Source of the DNA: Chitinophaga filiformis
Lineage (GTDB): Bacteria > Bacteroidota > Bacteroidia > Chitinophagales > Chitinophagaceae
Reading direction: 5' to 3'
DNA length: 64,000 bases
Assembly: GCF_900102545.1 (NCBI RefSeq)
Contig: NZ_FNBN01000015.1
Span: forward strand, 1-64,000
Shown here: positions 52,450 to 60,988 of the stretch, piece after piece
Layout of the letters: each line of letters opens with the position of its first letter
Position numbering within the stretch: the first letter of the stretch is position 1
Position numbers and translations under genes: made by a program
Notes under the pieces: generated by a model
What the model was told of the DNA's origin: nothing
Databases searched by the model: none
Seen by the model: only the letters and a program-made list of their open reading frames with translations

Positions 52450-54102
52450 TTATTTCTTCATCTGTTTCCAGGCATTGATCAATCCATTGGTAGATGCATC
52501 ATGGCTGGTAACTACATCCGCGCTTTCCAGTTCAGGCAGGATCTTGTTAGCGAGTTGTTTACCCAGTTCAACACCCCACTGGTCAAAGCTGTAAATATTC
52601 CAGATTACACCCTGTACAAAGATCTTGTGTTCGTACAGCGCTACCAGTGAACCCAGTGAGCGGGGAGTGATCTCTTTTACGAGGAAGGAGTTCGTAGGTC
52701 TGTTACCGGTAAATACTTTATAAGGCAGCAGCGCTTTGATCTCTTCTTCTTTCAGGCCGGATTTCTCCAGTTCTGCACGTACTTCTGCTTCTGTCTTACC
52801 ATTCATCAGTGCTTCTGTCTGTGCAAAAAAGTTGGACAGCAGTTTCACATGATGATCGCCGATAGGATTATGGCTGATGGCGGGAGCGATGAAGTCGGCC
52901 GGTACGATACGAGTACCCTGGTGGATCAGCTGGTAGAATGCGTGCTGGCCGTTGGTGCCAGGCTCGCCCCATACGATAGGACCGGTTTCGTAGGTTACCG
53001 GTTTACCGGTACGGTCTACATATTTACCGTTGCTCTCCATATTTCCCTGCTGGAAATAGGCGGCGAAGCGGTGCATATACTGGTCATATGCCAGGATTGC
53101 CTCGGTGGAGGTATCAAAGAAGTTACCGTACCACAGGCCTATCAAAGCCATGATAGCAGGAATGTTCTTTTCCAGCGGAGTAGTGCGGAAGTGGTTGTCC
53201 ACTGCATGTGCACCTTCCAGTAAGGCTTTGAAATTGTCGTAACCTACAGTCAGCGCGATGCTCAGACCAATAGCAGACCATAAGGAATAACGGCCGCCAA
53301 CCCAGTCCCAGAATTCGAACATATTGGCTGGATCAATACCGAATGCCTTTACCGCCTTTTCGTTAGTAGAAAGGGCAGCAAAGTGTTTCGCTACAAATGC
53401 TTCGTCTTTCGCAGCATCCAGGAACCATTTACGTGCGGTGAGCGCGTTGGTCATTGTTTCCTGGGTGGTGAAGGTTTTGGAAGCTATGAGGAATAGTGTT
53501 TCTTCCGGAGTTACTTTTTTAAGTGTCTCTGCGATGTGAGTACCGTCCACATTGGAAACGAAATAAGGCTGTATTCCCTCTTTCCAGTAGGGCTTTAATG
53601 CCTCGGTCACCATTACCGGGCCCAGGTCAGAACCACCGATACCGATATTCACAATGTAACGTATAGGCTTGCCGGTATAACCTTTCCATTCGCCGCTATG
53701 GATACGCTGGGTAAAGTTTTCCATTTTCTTCAGCACGGCCATTACATCTGGCATTACATCTTTTCCGTCCAGTACTACAGGATTACCGGAAAAGTTACGC
53801 AGGGCGGTGTGCAGTACAGCCCTGTTTTCAGTAGCATTGATCTTTTCAGCACTGAACATGGCTTTGATACCTTCTTCCACACCGGTTTCCTTTGCCAGCT
53901 GCAGGAGGTAGGAGAGCGTTTCTTCTGTAATGATGTTCTTTGAATAGTCGAACAAAATATCTTCAAAAGAGAGCGTGAACTTCTTAAATCTGTCAGCATC
54001 CGCCGCAAACAACGTGCGCAGGTGCGTTTCCTTCATTTTGGAAGCATGCTGCTGCAATTGTTGCCAGGCTTTTGTAGCAGTCGGATTAGTCGTTGGGAAC
54101 AT
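52450..54102 (-). CDS. pgi: Glucose-6-phosphate isomerase
   Basis: This 550-residue cytoplasmic enzyme interconverts glucose-6-phosphate and fructose-6-phosphate. Signatures include NIGIGGSDLGPVMVTEAL, the phosphate-binding SKTFTTQETMTNA, WVGGRYSLWSAIGLS and QGNMESNGKYVDRTG with the catalytic base. GEPGTNGQHAFYQLIHQG and VKEITPRSLGSLVALYEHK follow. The open frame extends 80 codons upstream without family sequence; ATG 54102 (MFPTTNPTATKAWQQL) is the normal start. It is preceded by the TspO-like gene on the same strand, 157 bases away. Confidence 0.96.
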   Translation of the reverse strand: MFPTTNPTATKAWQQLQQHASKMKETHLRTLFAADADRFKKFTLSFEDILFDYSKNIITEETLSYLLQLAKETGVEEGIKAMFSAEKINATENRAVLHTALRNFSGNPVVLDGKDVMPDVMAVLKKMENFTQRIHSGEWKGYTGKPIRYIVNIGIGGSDLGPVMVTEALKPYWKEGIQPYFVSNVDGTHIAETLKKVTPEETLFLIASKTFTTQETMTNALTARKWFLDAAKDEAFVAKHFAALSTNEKAVKAFGIDPANMFEFWDWVGGRYSLWSAIGLSIALTVGYDNFKALLEGAHAVDNHFRTTPLEKNIPAIMALIGLWYGNFFDTSTEAILAYDQYMHRFAAYFQQGNMESNGKYVDRTGKPVTYETGPIVWGEPGTNGQHAFYQLIHQGTRIVPADFIAPAISHNPIGDHHVKLLSNFFAQTEALMNGKTEAEVRAELEKSGLKEEEIKALLPYKVFTGNRPTNSFLVKEITPRSLGSLVALYEHKIFVQGVIWNIYSFDQWGVELGKQLANKILPELESADVVTSHDASTNGLINAWKQMKK

Positions 54103-54259
54103 AAAAACGCATTTTATGGCATCAAAAGTAATAAATAGTTGGATAGTCTCAGAACCAATCCGCCGGAAAGGAAGACCAATATTTAAAGATAATTCATTCA
54201 GGCAGAGTAAACTATGCTTCCGGTAATATATACAAGGGAATCGGGAATAAAGACATTCG

Positions 54260-55066
54260 TTATGACAATCTTCTGTTGGTGATGAGGCGCCAGGTACTAC
54301 TGATAGCAATAATTGCCATTGCACCGATGCAGGCGCCGACAATAGGCATTTCTGCAGAGCCGCCGACAGACTGACGTTTTACAATAATGCCCGAAAGCGC
54401 CCAAAGTGCCACCAGGCCTACAACAATATTGTGTCTGCGTATAATCAGCAACGTTGCAGCCACAGTGCATAACACTATGAGAAAAATAGTCCCCGGAACG
54501 CTCATGCCATCCCATCCCAGGTATACCAGGAAGGCCGCAATATTAGCCACTGTTGCAATGCATATCCACCCGAGATAGAGGCTGAAAGGAATGTGTACAA
54601 ACAGTTTTTCAGCCCTGGTGACCGGCAGATGCGGCAGTGCAATGTTAAAGTTCAGGTGAATGGCCAGCAGGCATACCAGCAGGGCAATCATGAGAAGGAT
54701 GGATAGTGGCAGCAGCTCATAATGCCAGGCAAACAGCCAGCAGGAATTGGCCATACAACTGATCAGCCACCAGCCGCGCAGTCGCTCCATAAACAATTCC
54801 AGCGCAGGTACACGTCCTTTTGAGAACGCCAGCCATAACTGGAACACAATAAAAGCCAGCAGTGCAAGATAGATGAGTCCCCAGATGGCGAAAGTATATC
54901 CTGCCGGTACGAAGAGGCTGTCATATCTGTCGGAGATGTCGGCAGTGCTCTTGTTGTTGATCAGATTAAGGTTGGCCAGTGCGTTGACAATAACTACCAC
55001 CATGTACCCTATTGTATTGAAAACCGCGCTGTTCTTGTAATAGAGGGTTTTATGGGAGGTTGTCAT
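54260..55066 (-). CDS. TspO-like (tryptophan-rich sensory protein-type) membrane protein
   Basis: This 268-residue integral membrane protein has about seven or eight hydrophobic helices. The segment SLFVPAGYTFAIWGLIYLAL resembles the start of TspO/MBR-like proteins annotated as tryptophan-rich sensory proteins, and LRGWWLISCMANSCWLFAWH supports that. It is longer than classical TspO (about 160 residues), so it belongs to the extended group whose ligand is unknown. A start three codons earlier (55075) is possible. It is divergent from prfB. Confidence 0.6.
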   Translation of the reverse strand: MTTSHKTLYYKNSAVFNTIGYMVVVIVNALANLNLINNKSTADISDRYDSLFVPAGYTFAIWGLIYLALLAFIVFQLWLAFSKGRVPALELFMERLRGWWLISCMANSCWLFAWHYELLPLSILLMIALLVCLLAIHLNFNIALPHLPVTRAEKLFVHIPFSLYLGWICIATVANIAAFLVYLGWDGMSVPGTIFLIVLCTVAATLLIIRRHNIVVGLVALWALSGIIVKRQSVGGSAEMPIVGACIGAMAIIAISSTWRLITNRRLS

Positions 55067-55153
55067 AGATAGCAATAGTTTTTAAATAACTGGGAATTAA
55101 TATGATAAAAGTCCCGCAAATATTGTTCCCCTTTTTCCGTACATTTGCGCCCT

Positions 55154-56243
55154 ATGACAGCAGAACAACTTAAAGCTATGAGGGACCGTCTCCATGTCCT
55201 GGGAGGTTTTCTTTAACGTCCAGGACCGCATAGCAAAAATAGAAAATGATAAGCAACTTACGTTAGCCCCCGGCTTCTGGGACGACAACGCCCGGGCTAC
55301 GTCAATTCTGAAAGAGATCAAGGTGAACAAATTCTGGGTGGATCTCTATGAGAGCGTGCAAACATCCATAGAGGACAGCAGTGTACTGCTCGACTTCCAG
55401 AAAGAAGGCGAAGCCACTGAGGAAGAAGTGGAGCAGGCATACCAGTCAGCACTGACAGCTCTTGACGAATTGGAATTTAAATCAACACTGAACGAGCCCG
55501 AAGACGAGATGCCGGCAGTGCTCACTATCAATTCAGGCGCCGGTGGTACCGAAAGCCAGGATTGGGCAGAGATGCTGTTACGCATGTACCGTATGTACGG
55601 CGAAAAGCAGGGTTGGAAAGTATCTGAAATTGATGTACAATACGGGGATGGCGCCGGTATTAAATCAGCCTCCCTGGAAATGGACGGAAGCTTTGCCTAT
55701 GGCTTGCTGAAAGCGGAAAGCGGTGTGCACCGGCTGGTGCGTATCTCTCCGTTTGATGCCAACGCCCGCAGACATACTTCCTTCGCTTCCATCTTTGTAT
55801 ATCCGCTGGTGGATGATACCATTGAAATTGCAGTGAACCCTGCCGACCTGGAATGGGAATTCTACCGTTCCGGAGGTAAAGGAGGGCAGAACGTAAACAA
55901 GGTAGAAACCGCAGTGCGTTTGAAACACATTCCTTCAGGCATCATCATCGAATGTCAGCAGGCACGTACGCAGGGCGAGAACCGTGAAAAGGCGCTCACC
56001 ATGCTGAAATCCCGCTTATATGAAGAAGAGCTGCGTAAGAGGGAAGAACTGAAAAACGCCGCCAACGCCAACAAGCGCAAAATTGAATGGGGATCGCAGA
56101 TCCGTTCCTACGTATTCCATCCTTACAAAATGATCAAAGATCACCGTACGGATTATGAAGTAGGTAACGTTCAACCTGTTATGGACGGCGAACTGGAGGG
56201 CTTCATCAAGGCTTACCTGATGATGTCCAAAGGAGAAGAATAA
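55154..56243 (+). CDS. prfB: Peptide chain release factor 2 with programmed +1 frameshift
   Basis: RF2 ends translation at UGA and UAA. The gene is in two frames: codons 1-20 (55154-55213, MTAEQLKAMRDRLHVLGGFL) end at an in-frame TAA (55214-55216). Skipping one base continues in frame from 55215 (NVQDRIAKIEND...) to 56243, giving about 362 residues, the normal RF2 length. The shift site is CTT-TAA-C with a Shine-Dalgarno-like GGGAGG four bases before CTT, as in the classical RF2 feedback switch, but the stop is TAA instead of TGA. The protein has the RF2 anticodon motif SPF (VRISPFDANARR) and GGQ (RSGGKGGQNVNKV). Confidence 0.93.
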
Positions 56244-56265
56244 CGTAACTTTGCAAATATGCCCT

Positions 56266-56305
56266 GTGCTGATAATTTGAGAATGCTCAACTTATCAGCA
56301 CTTTT
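56266..56305 (+). terminator. Terminator of prfB
   Basis: GTGCTGATAA (56266-56275) pairs with TTATCAGCAC (56292-56301), extended inside by TTGAG/CTCAA around a 4-base loop, and is followed by TTTT. Confidence 0.8.
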
Positions 56306-56510
56306 GCATATTAGGCAAGACTGCCACGGATGGGAATGATGGTGCTTCGCATGTTAATCCGGACCAGGATGGAATGCTGACTCAGACCAGACCGGGAGAA
56401 AGATGATGCCTGCTTATGGCCGACAACGGCCCTGCTTAATGAGAGAAATCTAAACTCAACCTGCAAACAATTGGAAGAAACAACAAGATCGAACATAAAA
56501 ACTTCTGAGA
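56306..56510 (+). other. Leader region of pruA
   Basis: About 200 bases without a gene. A small hairpin GGCCG-acaa-CGGCC lies around 56423-56437, flanked by repeated TGCTTA. No riboswitch class is recognised and no TAnnTTTG promoter is clear. Confidence 0.35.
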
Positions 56511-58145
56511 ATGCATAATGCTTATTTCCACTTTGCTGCACCTGCCAATGAACCAGTGTACAGCTATGCTCCGGGTTCCCCCGAAAGGGAAGCGTTGAAA
56601 AAACAACTGGCCGCTTTTAAAGCCCAGGAATTTGATATCCCCATGTACATTGGAGATAAGGAGGTGCGTACCGGCAAGACGATTGACCTTCGTCCTCCTC
56701 ATGAAATAAAACATAAGCTGGGCCATTTCCATGAAGGTGATGCCAGCCACGTAAAAGACGCTATTGCTGCAGCACTGGCTGCCCGCGCTAAATGGGCAGA
56801 CACGCCATGGGAACAACGCGCTGCCGTATTCCTGAAAGCTGCAGACTTACTCGCTACCAAATACCGCTATCAGATCAATGCGGCTACTATGCTGGGGCAG
56901 AGTAAAAATGCTTTCCAGGCAGAAATAGATAGCGCCTGTGAACTGATCGACTTCCTCCGCTTTAACGTACACTATCTCGCAGATATATATAACCAGCAAC
57001 CAGTTAGTTCACCAGGTGTGCACAATCGCCTGGAATACCGTCCGCTGGAAGGTTTCGTGGTAGCTATCACGCCGTTCAACTTTACCGCTATCGCAGGTAA
57101 CCTGCCTACATCTGCCGCTATGTGCGGTAACGTAGTAGTATGGAAACCTGCCTATACCCAGGTACTGGCTGCACACGTGATCATGAAAGTATTACAGGAA
57201 GCCGGCCTGCCAGCAGGTGTGATCAACCTGGTATATGCCGACGGTCCGGTACTGGGTGATATCTGCTTCAGTCATCCTGATTTCGCAGGTATCCACTTCA
57301 CAGGTTCTACCAGCGTATTCCAGCAGATGTGGAAGACGATCGGTACCAATATCAGCAAATACAAAACATACCCTCGTATAGTAGGAGAGACCGGTGGTAA
57401 AGACTTCGTACTGGCACACAAATCTGCTGACGTAGATACAGTGGCCATTGCGCTGGCCCGTGGTGCTTTCGAATACCAGGGACAGAAATGCTCCGCCGCT
57501 TCCCGCGCTTACCTGCCATCCAATATCGCAGAAGCCGTGAAAGCGAAACTGGTAGCTGAACTGAAGACCATGAAAATGGGTACTACAGAAGATTTCACCA
57601 ACTTTATCAACGCCGTGATCGATGAACGCTCTTTCGATAAGATCGCTAAATATCTCGACAACGCAAAGAATGATCCTAACGCTAAGATCATCGCTGGTGG
57701 TAACTATAATAAAACAGAAGGTTACTTTGTTGAGCCGACTGTTATCGAGGTGAAAGATCCGAAATATGTAACCATGTGCGAAGAGATCTTTGGCCCTGTG
57801 CTGACTATCTACGTATATGAAGCAGATGAATTCAACGAGATCATGGATATCGTTGATACTACCTCCCCATATGCACTGACAGGCTCTATCATCGCGCAGG
57901 ACCGTTATGCGATCGATCTGGCAACGAAGAGACTCGTAAATAGTGCAGGTAACTTCTATATCAATGACAAGCCTACCGGTGCAGTAGTGGGTCAGCAGCC
58001 TTTCGGTGGCGCCCGTGCTTCCGGTACCAATGATAAGGCAGGTTCCGCGCTGAATCTGTACCGTTGGTTGAGTGCAAGAACGATTAAGGAGACGCTGGTA
58101 CCACCAACTGATTACAGGTATCCATTCCTGAAGGAAGATAAATAG
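56511..58145 (+). CDS. pruA: L-glutamate gamma-semialdehyde dehydrogenase (delta-1-pyrroline-5-carboxylate dehydrogenase)
   Basis: This 544-residue NAD-dependent aldehyde dehydrogenase performs the second step of proline catabolism, giving glutamate. It has VAITPFNFTAIAGNLPTSAA and VVWKPAYTQVLAAHVI for cofactor binding. GIHFTGSTSVFQQMWKTIG follows, then RIVGETGGKDFVLAH with the catalytic Glu, FEYQGQKCSAASRAYLP with the catalytic Cys, and CEEIFGPVLTIYVY. The start region (MHNAYFHFAAPANEPVYSYAPGSPER) is typical of stand-alone P5C dehydrogenases, without a fused proline dehydrogenase domain. putA/prodh is not in the window. Confidence 0.94.
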   Translation: MHNAYFHFAAPANEPVYSYAPGSPEREALKKQLAAFKAQEFDIPMYIGDKEVRTGKTIDLRPPHEIKHKLGHFHEGDASHVKDAIAAALAARAKWADTPWEQRAAVFLKAADLLATKYRYQINAATMLGQSKNAFQAEIDSACELIDFLRFNVHYLADIYNQQPVSSPGVHNRLEYRPLEGFVVAITPFNFTAIAGNLPTSAAMCGNVVVWKPAYTQVLAAHVIMKVLQEAGLPAGVINLVYADGPVLGDICFSHPDFAGIHFTGSTSVFQQMWKTIGTNISKYKTYPRIVGETGGKDFVLAHKSADVDTVAIALARGAFEYQGQKCSAASRAYLPSNIAEAVKAKLVAELKTMKMGTTEDFTNFINAVIDERSFDKIAKYLDNAKNDPNAKIIAGGNYNKTEGYFVEPTVIEVKDPKYVTMCEEIFGPVLTIYVYEADEFNEIMDIVDTTSPYALTGSIIAQDRYAIDLATKRLVNSAGNFYINDKPTGAVVGQQPFGGARASGTNDKAGSALNLYRWLSARTIKETLVPPTDYRYPFLKEDK

Positions 58146-58168
58146 GACGTATATACGCGAAATAAAAA

Positions 58169-58199
58169 CGGGGAGATCGAAATGATCTCCCCGTTTTGT
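58169..58199 (+). terminator. Terminator of pruA
   Basis: ACGGGGAGATC (58169-58179) pairs with GATCTCCCCGT (58184-58194) around a 4-base loop and is followed by TTTGTTT. The hairpin is symmetric with A residues upstream, so it may work in both directions. Confidence 0.85.
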
Positions 58200-58229
58200 T
58201 TATGATTGTATGGTTTGGGATTTTGAATT

Positions 58230-58294
58230 CCAGGGGTTATCACCCCTGGCTACAAACAAGACGACTCCTGCCGGAGTCGATTGCCACAAATGAT
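58230..58294 (-). repeat. Block B intergenic repeat (minus strand, diverged)
   Basis: On the minus strand ATCATTTGTGGCAATCGACT leads to hairpin 1 (GACTCCGGCAGGAGTC), TTGTTTGTAGCC and hairpin 2 (AGGGGTGATAACCCCT). The organisation matches the other copies, but the first hairpin has changed with compensating bases, so pairing is preserved. Confidence 0.75.
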
Positions 58295-58440
58295 TCCATA
58301 TTATCCTTGGACTAAAACCATAATAATTCCTGCCGGAGTCGATTGCCACGAATGATTCCATATTATCCTTGGACTAAAAACATAATAATTCCTGGCGGAG
58401 TCGATTGCCACGAATGATTCCATATTTATCCTCGGACTAA
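58264..58440. repeat. Three tandem copies of a 62-bp unit
   Basis: CCTGCCGGAGTCGATTGCCA starts at 58267, 58329 and 58391 (the last reads CCTGGCGG), a period of exactly 62. Each unit holds the first-hairpin half of block B plus an AT-rich stretch (CATATTATCCTTGGACTAA). The array looks like amplification of half a block B element. Confidence 0.85.
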
Positions 58441-58483
58441 AAAAACAGTGACGCCTACGGACTGAGTTATAATTGTGTTACAC

Positions 58484-58996
58484 TTAATGCATCTTCTCCA
58501 ACGCCGTCAGCGCCTCTTTCACATGCCTCGGACCATCCTGGAGGTTATTAAACACATAGGTGATAACACCCTGTTTATCTACGATATACGTCACCCTGCC
58601 AGGTATGATAAATTTCTTAGGCACGCCGAATAACTTACGCACCTTATTCCCCGTATCTGCCAGCAATGTAAACGGCAGCTTATGATGGTTGGCAAAGCTT
58701 TTATGAGACGCCACATCATCTCCGCTGATGCCGATCACCTTTGCACCACGGCTGGTGAAATCTTCGTATGAATCCCGGAACGCGCAGGCCTCTTTGGTAC
58801 AGGTGCCTGTTTCATCTTTCGGATAGAAATAGATCACAAGCGGCTGTTTGCCAAGCACACTGTTAATATCGAAAGTCTGACCATCCTGGTCCTTTAACTG
58901 AAAAGAAGGCACTTTATCGCCCGCTTTGAGCTGGGCATCGGCATTACCAAATAGAAACATAAAAGTAAGTGTGAGTATGGTGGATAGCTTTTTCAT
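58484..58996 (-). CDS. Exported Bcp/PrxQ-type peroxiredoxin
   Basis: This 170-residue thiol peroxidase reduces hydrogen peroxide and organic peroxides. It has a signal peptide (MKKLSTILTLTFMFLFGNADA), so it probably acts in the periplasm; most Bcp proteins are cytoplasmic. The peroxidatic Cys66 and resolving Cys71 in DETGTCTKEACAFRD have the five-residue spacing of PrxQ. VIGISGDDVASHKSFANHH and LPFTLLADTGNKVRKLFGVP are family blocks. No periplasmic thioredoxin partner is next to it. The operon partner, if any, is not visible; it is divergent from pyrR. Confidence 0.9.
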   Translation of the reverse strand: MKKLSTILTLTFMFLFGNADAQLKAGDKVPSFQLKDQDGQTFDINSVLGKQPLVIYFYPKDETGTCTKEACAFRDSYEDFTSRGAKVIGISGDDVASHKSFANHHKLPFTLLADTGNKVRKLFGVPKKFIIPGRVTYIVDKQGVITYVFNNLQDGPRHVKEALTALEKMH

Positions 58997-59047
58997 TCGT
59001 TTACGTTGTGATAAATGTACGGCGTAAATAGAAAATAGCAGGGAAAC

Positions 59048-59078
59048 TTTTCTTACCCGCTATTAATCATTATTTTTG
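59048..59078 (+). promoter_or_regulatory. Predicted promoter of pyrR
   Basis: TTTT (59048-59051), a 19-base spacer and TATTTTTG (59071-59078) approximate the consensus. The start codon is 20 bases downstream, so there is no room for a classical pyrimidine attenuator. Confidence 0.55.
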
Positions 59079-59098
59079 GCGCTTTAAATCCACATAAT

Positions 59099-59620
59099 TT
59101 GAAGACCATATTGAATGGTACGCAAGTGGCCATAACCGTAGACAGGCTTTGTCACCAGTTGATTGAAAATCACCTGGATTTCTCAAAGAGTGTGCTGATA
59201 GGCTTACAGCCGAGAGGGATCTACCTGTCCGACCGTATCTATCACACCCTGCAAAAATTACTGCCCGGAGTACATATCAACTACGGAAAACTGGACATCA
59301 CCTTCTACAGGGATGACTTCAATACCGAGTTGCATGTACCTAACGAAACAACCATTAATTTCTCCCTGGAAAATAAGAAAGTGATCCTGGTGGATGACGT
59401 ATTGTATACAGGCCGTACTACCCGTTCGGCGCTGGCTGCAATGCTGGATTTTGGTCGTCCTTCTGTGGTAGAATTACTGGTGTTGATAGATCGCCGTTTT
59501 ACCCGTCACCTGCCCATCCAGGCAGATTATACGGGCCGTACCGTCGATGCTATCAGCTCCGAGAAAGTGAAGGTACGCTGGGCAGAGCGTGATGGTAAAG
59601 ACGAGGTCATCCTTGAATAA
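59099..59620 (+). CDS. pyrR: Bifunctional pyrimidine regulator / uracil phosphoribosyltransferase PyrR
   Basis: This 173-residue phosphoribosyltransferase fold protein has the PRPP loop VILVDDVLYTGRTTRSAL, SVLIGLQPRGIYLSDRI and GKLDITFYRDDFNTE. In Firmicutes PyrR binds pyr mRNA to attenuate transcription and also has weak UPRT activity; here only the fold is shown. The start is TTG at 59099 (MKTILNGTQVAIT), the only codon fitting the family start. pyrB follows after 84 bases with its own strong promoter-like sequence. Confidence 0.9.
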   Translation: MKTILNGTQVAITVDRLCHQLIENHLDFSKSVLIGLQPRGIYLSDRIYHTLQKLLPGVHINYGKLDITFYRDDFNTELHVPNETTINFSLENKKVILVDDVLYTGRTTRSALAAMLDFGRPSVVELLVLIDRRFTRHLPIQADYTGRTVDAISSEKVKVRWAERDGKDEVILE

Positions 59621-59664
59621 GCAGTACTGTTGGATGCGCGGATTGTCCGCATCCGGATTTTGAT

Positions 59665-59696
59665 TTTGGGATTTGTAGTCAGGTCATTTATATTTG
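59665..59696 (+). promoter_or_regulatory. Predicted promoter of pyrB
   Basis: TTTG (59665-59668), a 20-base spacer and TATATTTG (59689-59696) are an exact consensus match. The ATG is at 59705, so a start site 5-8 bases after the -7 box would leave a leader of only about 0-4 bases. Confidence 0.7.
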
Positions 59697-59704
59697 CATC
59701 TTAA

Positions 59705-60646
59705 ATGTCATTATCAGTAAATCATCTTCTCGGGATACGCGGTCTGCAGCGTCAGGACATAGAGCTTATTTTTCAAACAGCTGATGAGTTCAAAGCGGTT
59801 CTGCAAAGACCGATCAAAAAGGTTCCTTCTCTCAGGGATACTACCATCGTTAATTTATTCTTCGAAAATTCAACGCGTACACGCATTTCATTTGAGCTGG
59901 CTGAAAAGAGGCTGGGAGCAGATGTAGTGAATTTCTCTGCATCAGGTTCCTCTGTCTCCAAAGGTGAAACGCTTATTGATACGGTCAACAATATCCTGTC
60001 CATGAAAGTGGATATGGTGGTAATGAGACACTCCGCCAGCGGAGCGCCTCACTTCCTCTCCAGACATATTGATGTACCGATCGTGAATGCGGGAGATGGT
60101 ATCAACGAACACCCTACACAGGCATTACTGGATGCTTTTTCCATCAGGGAAAAACTGGGTAGTGTAACTGGTAAGAAGATCGCTATCTGTGGCGACATAA
60201 TGCATTCCAGGGTGGCTCTTTCCAATATCTACTGCCTGCGGCAGCTGGGAGCGGAAGTGACCGTAGTAGGTCCTCCCACACTGATTCCAAAACATATGGA
60301 AGCTGCGTTGGGAGTAAACGTAAGTTACAACATCCGAGAAGCGCTGCAATGGTGCGACGTAGCAAACGTGCTGCGTATACAGCTGGAAAGACAGAACACG
60401 CCTTTGTTCTCATCCCTCCGGGAATATTCCCTGGCATACGGAGTGAACAGGCAGCTGCTGGACAGCCTGCAAAAAGAGATCGTGATCATGCACCCTGGTC
60501 CTATCAACCGCGGTGTAGAACTCAGCTCTGACGTAGCAGATTCCGGACATTCCATCATCCTGAACCAGGTAGAGAATGGCGTGGCGGTTCGTATGGCGGT
60601 GTTATACCTGCTGTCTGGAAGGAAAGCCGGTAAAGTAGTAGAGTAA
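59705..60646 (+). CDS. pyrB: Aspartate carbamoyltransferase catalytic subunit
   Basis: This 313-residue enzyme condenses carbamoyl phosphate and aspartate in pyrimidine synthesis. The carbamoyl-phosphate loop is FENSTRTRISFELAEKRLG (Ser56-Thr59). MRHSASGAPHFLSRHI, AGDGINEHPTQALLDAFSI, CGDIMHSRVALSNIYCLRQL and MHPGPINRGVELSSDVAD are family blocks. The regulatory subunit PyrI is not next to it, as expected for the trimer or PyrC-associated type. It follows pyrR with an 84-base gap and probably has its own near-leaderless transcript. Confidence 0.95.
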   Translation: MSLSVNHLLGIRGLQRQDIELIFQTADEFKAVLQRPIKKVPSLRDTTIVNLFFENSTRTRISFELAEKRLGADVVNFSASGSSVSKGETLIDTVNNILSMKVDMVVMRHSASGAPHFLSRHIDVPIVNAGDGINEHPTQALLDAFSIREKLGSVTGKKIAICGDIMHSRVALSNIYCLRQLGAEVTVVGPPTLIPKHMEAALGVNVSYNIREALQWCDVANVLRIQLERQNTPLFSSLREYSLAYGVNRQLLDSLQKEIVIMHPGPINRGVELSSDVADSGHSIILNQVENGVAVRMAVLYLLSGRKAGKVVE

Positions 60647-60733
60647 TCACACAACTAAAAAATAAGCGGGTGAAGGGTTTTGCTACCTTTCACCTTTTTT
60701 TATGCCCTGAAATGCAGGTGATACCTTATGGGT

Positions 60734-60873
60734 ATCATTCGCATTAATCGGCTCCGTAGGTGCCGTGTGTTTGTAGCGCAGGGTGACAACCCCGGGGCGG
60801 CATAATGTGATCATTCGCGCCAATAGACCCCGGTAGGGGGCTTATTGTTTGTAGCGCGGGGTTCAACCCCGGG
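60734..60873 (+). repeat. Block B intergenic repeat, two tandem units
   Basis: ATCATTCG at 60734 and about 60809 opens two units roughly 75 bases apart. Hairpin 1 is GGCTCCGTAGGTGCC or GACCCCGGTAGGGGGC, the core is TGTTTGTAGCGC, and hairpin 2 is GGGTGACAACCCC or GGGGTTCAACCCC. The spacing equals that of the tandem units at 43501 and 43576. Confidence 0.85.
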
Positions 60874-60940
60874 AACGATAACCGATAACCCCGATAACCC
60901 GATAACCCATAATCCCGATATCCAATAACCCCGTAATCCA
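60874..60940. repeat. Degenerate short tandem repeat (GATAACCC-like)
   Basis: Six or more imperfect copies of CGATAACCC / CCATAATCC follow the second block B unit directly, as a third kind of tandem tract attached to this repeat family. Confidence 0.65.
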
Positions 60941-60988
60941 TCGGTAACCTGTGATACGCCTATGAACTGGTGACTCACGGTATCCCTC

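Larger units (their letters stand above)
58146..58483. other. Gene-free convergent gap with block B and a 62-bp triple repeat
   Basis: Between pruA (+) and the peroxiredoxin gene (-). A terminator-like hairpin follows pruA (ACGGGGAGATC at 58169-58179, GATCTCCCCGTTTTG at 58184-58198). Then come a block B unit on the minus strand (58230-58294) and three 62-bp tandem units. Nothing codes for protein. Confidence 0.75.
60647..60988. other. Gene-free convergent gap with block B and GATAACCC repeats
   Basis: Between pyrB (+) and a susC gene (-). Right after pyrB, AAAGGGTTTTGCTACCTTTCACC and a T-run (60672-60701) may terminate transcription. Two block B units follow (60734-60873), then a degenerate GATAACCC tract (60874-60940). 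Nothing codes for protein. Confidence 0.7.

Noticed and set aside
54103..54342. 80-codon extension of pgi
   Set aside because: It overlaps the TspO-like gene region in another frame and has no isomerase sequence; the family start is at 54102.
55154..55217. Frameshift sequencing error in prfB
   Set aside because: The position matches the known RF2 programmed shift site, with CTT, a stop, C and an upstream SD-like sequence, so a programmed event is more likely.
56306..56510. Riboswitch before pruA
   Set aside because: Only one small hairpin is visible and no known class fits; reported only as a leader region.
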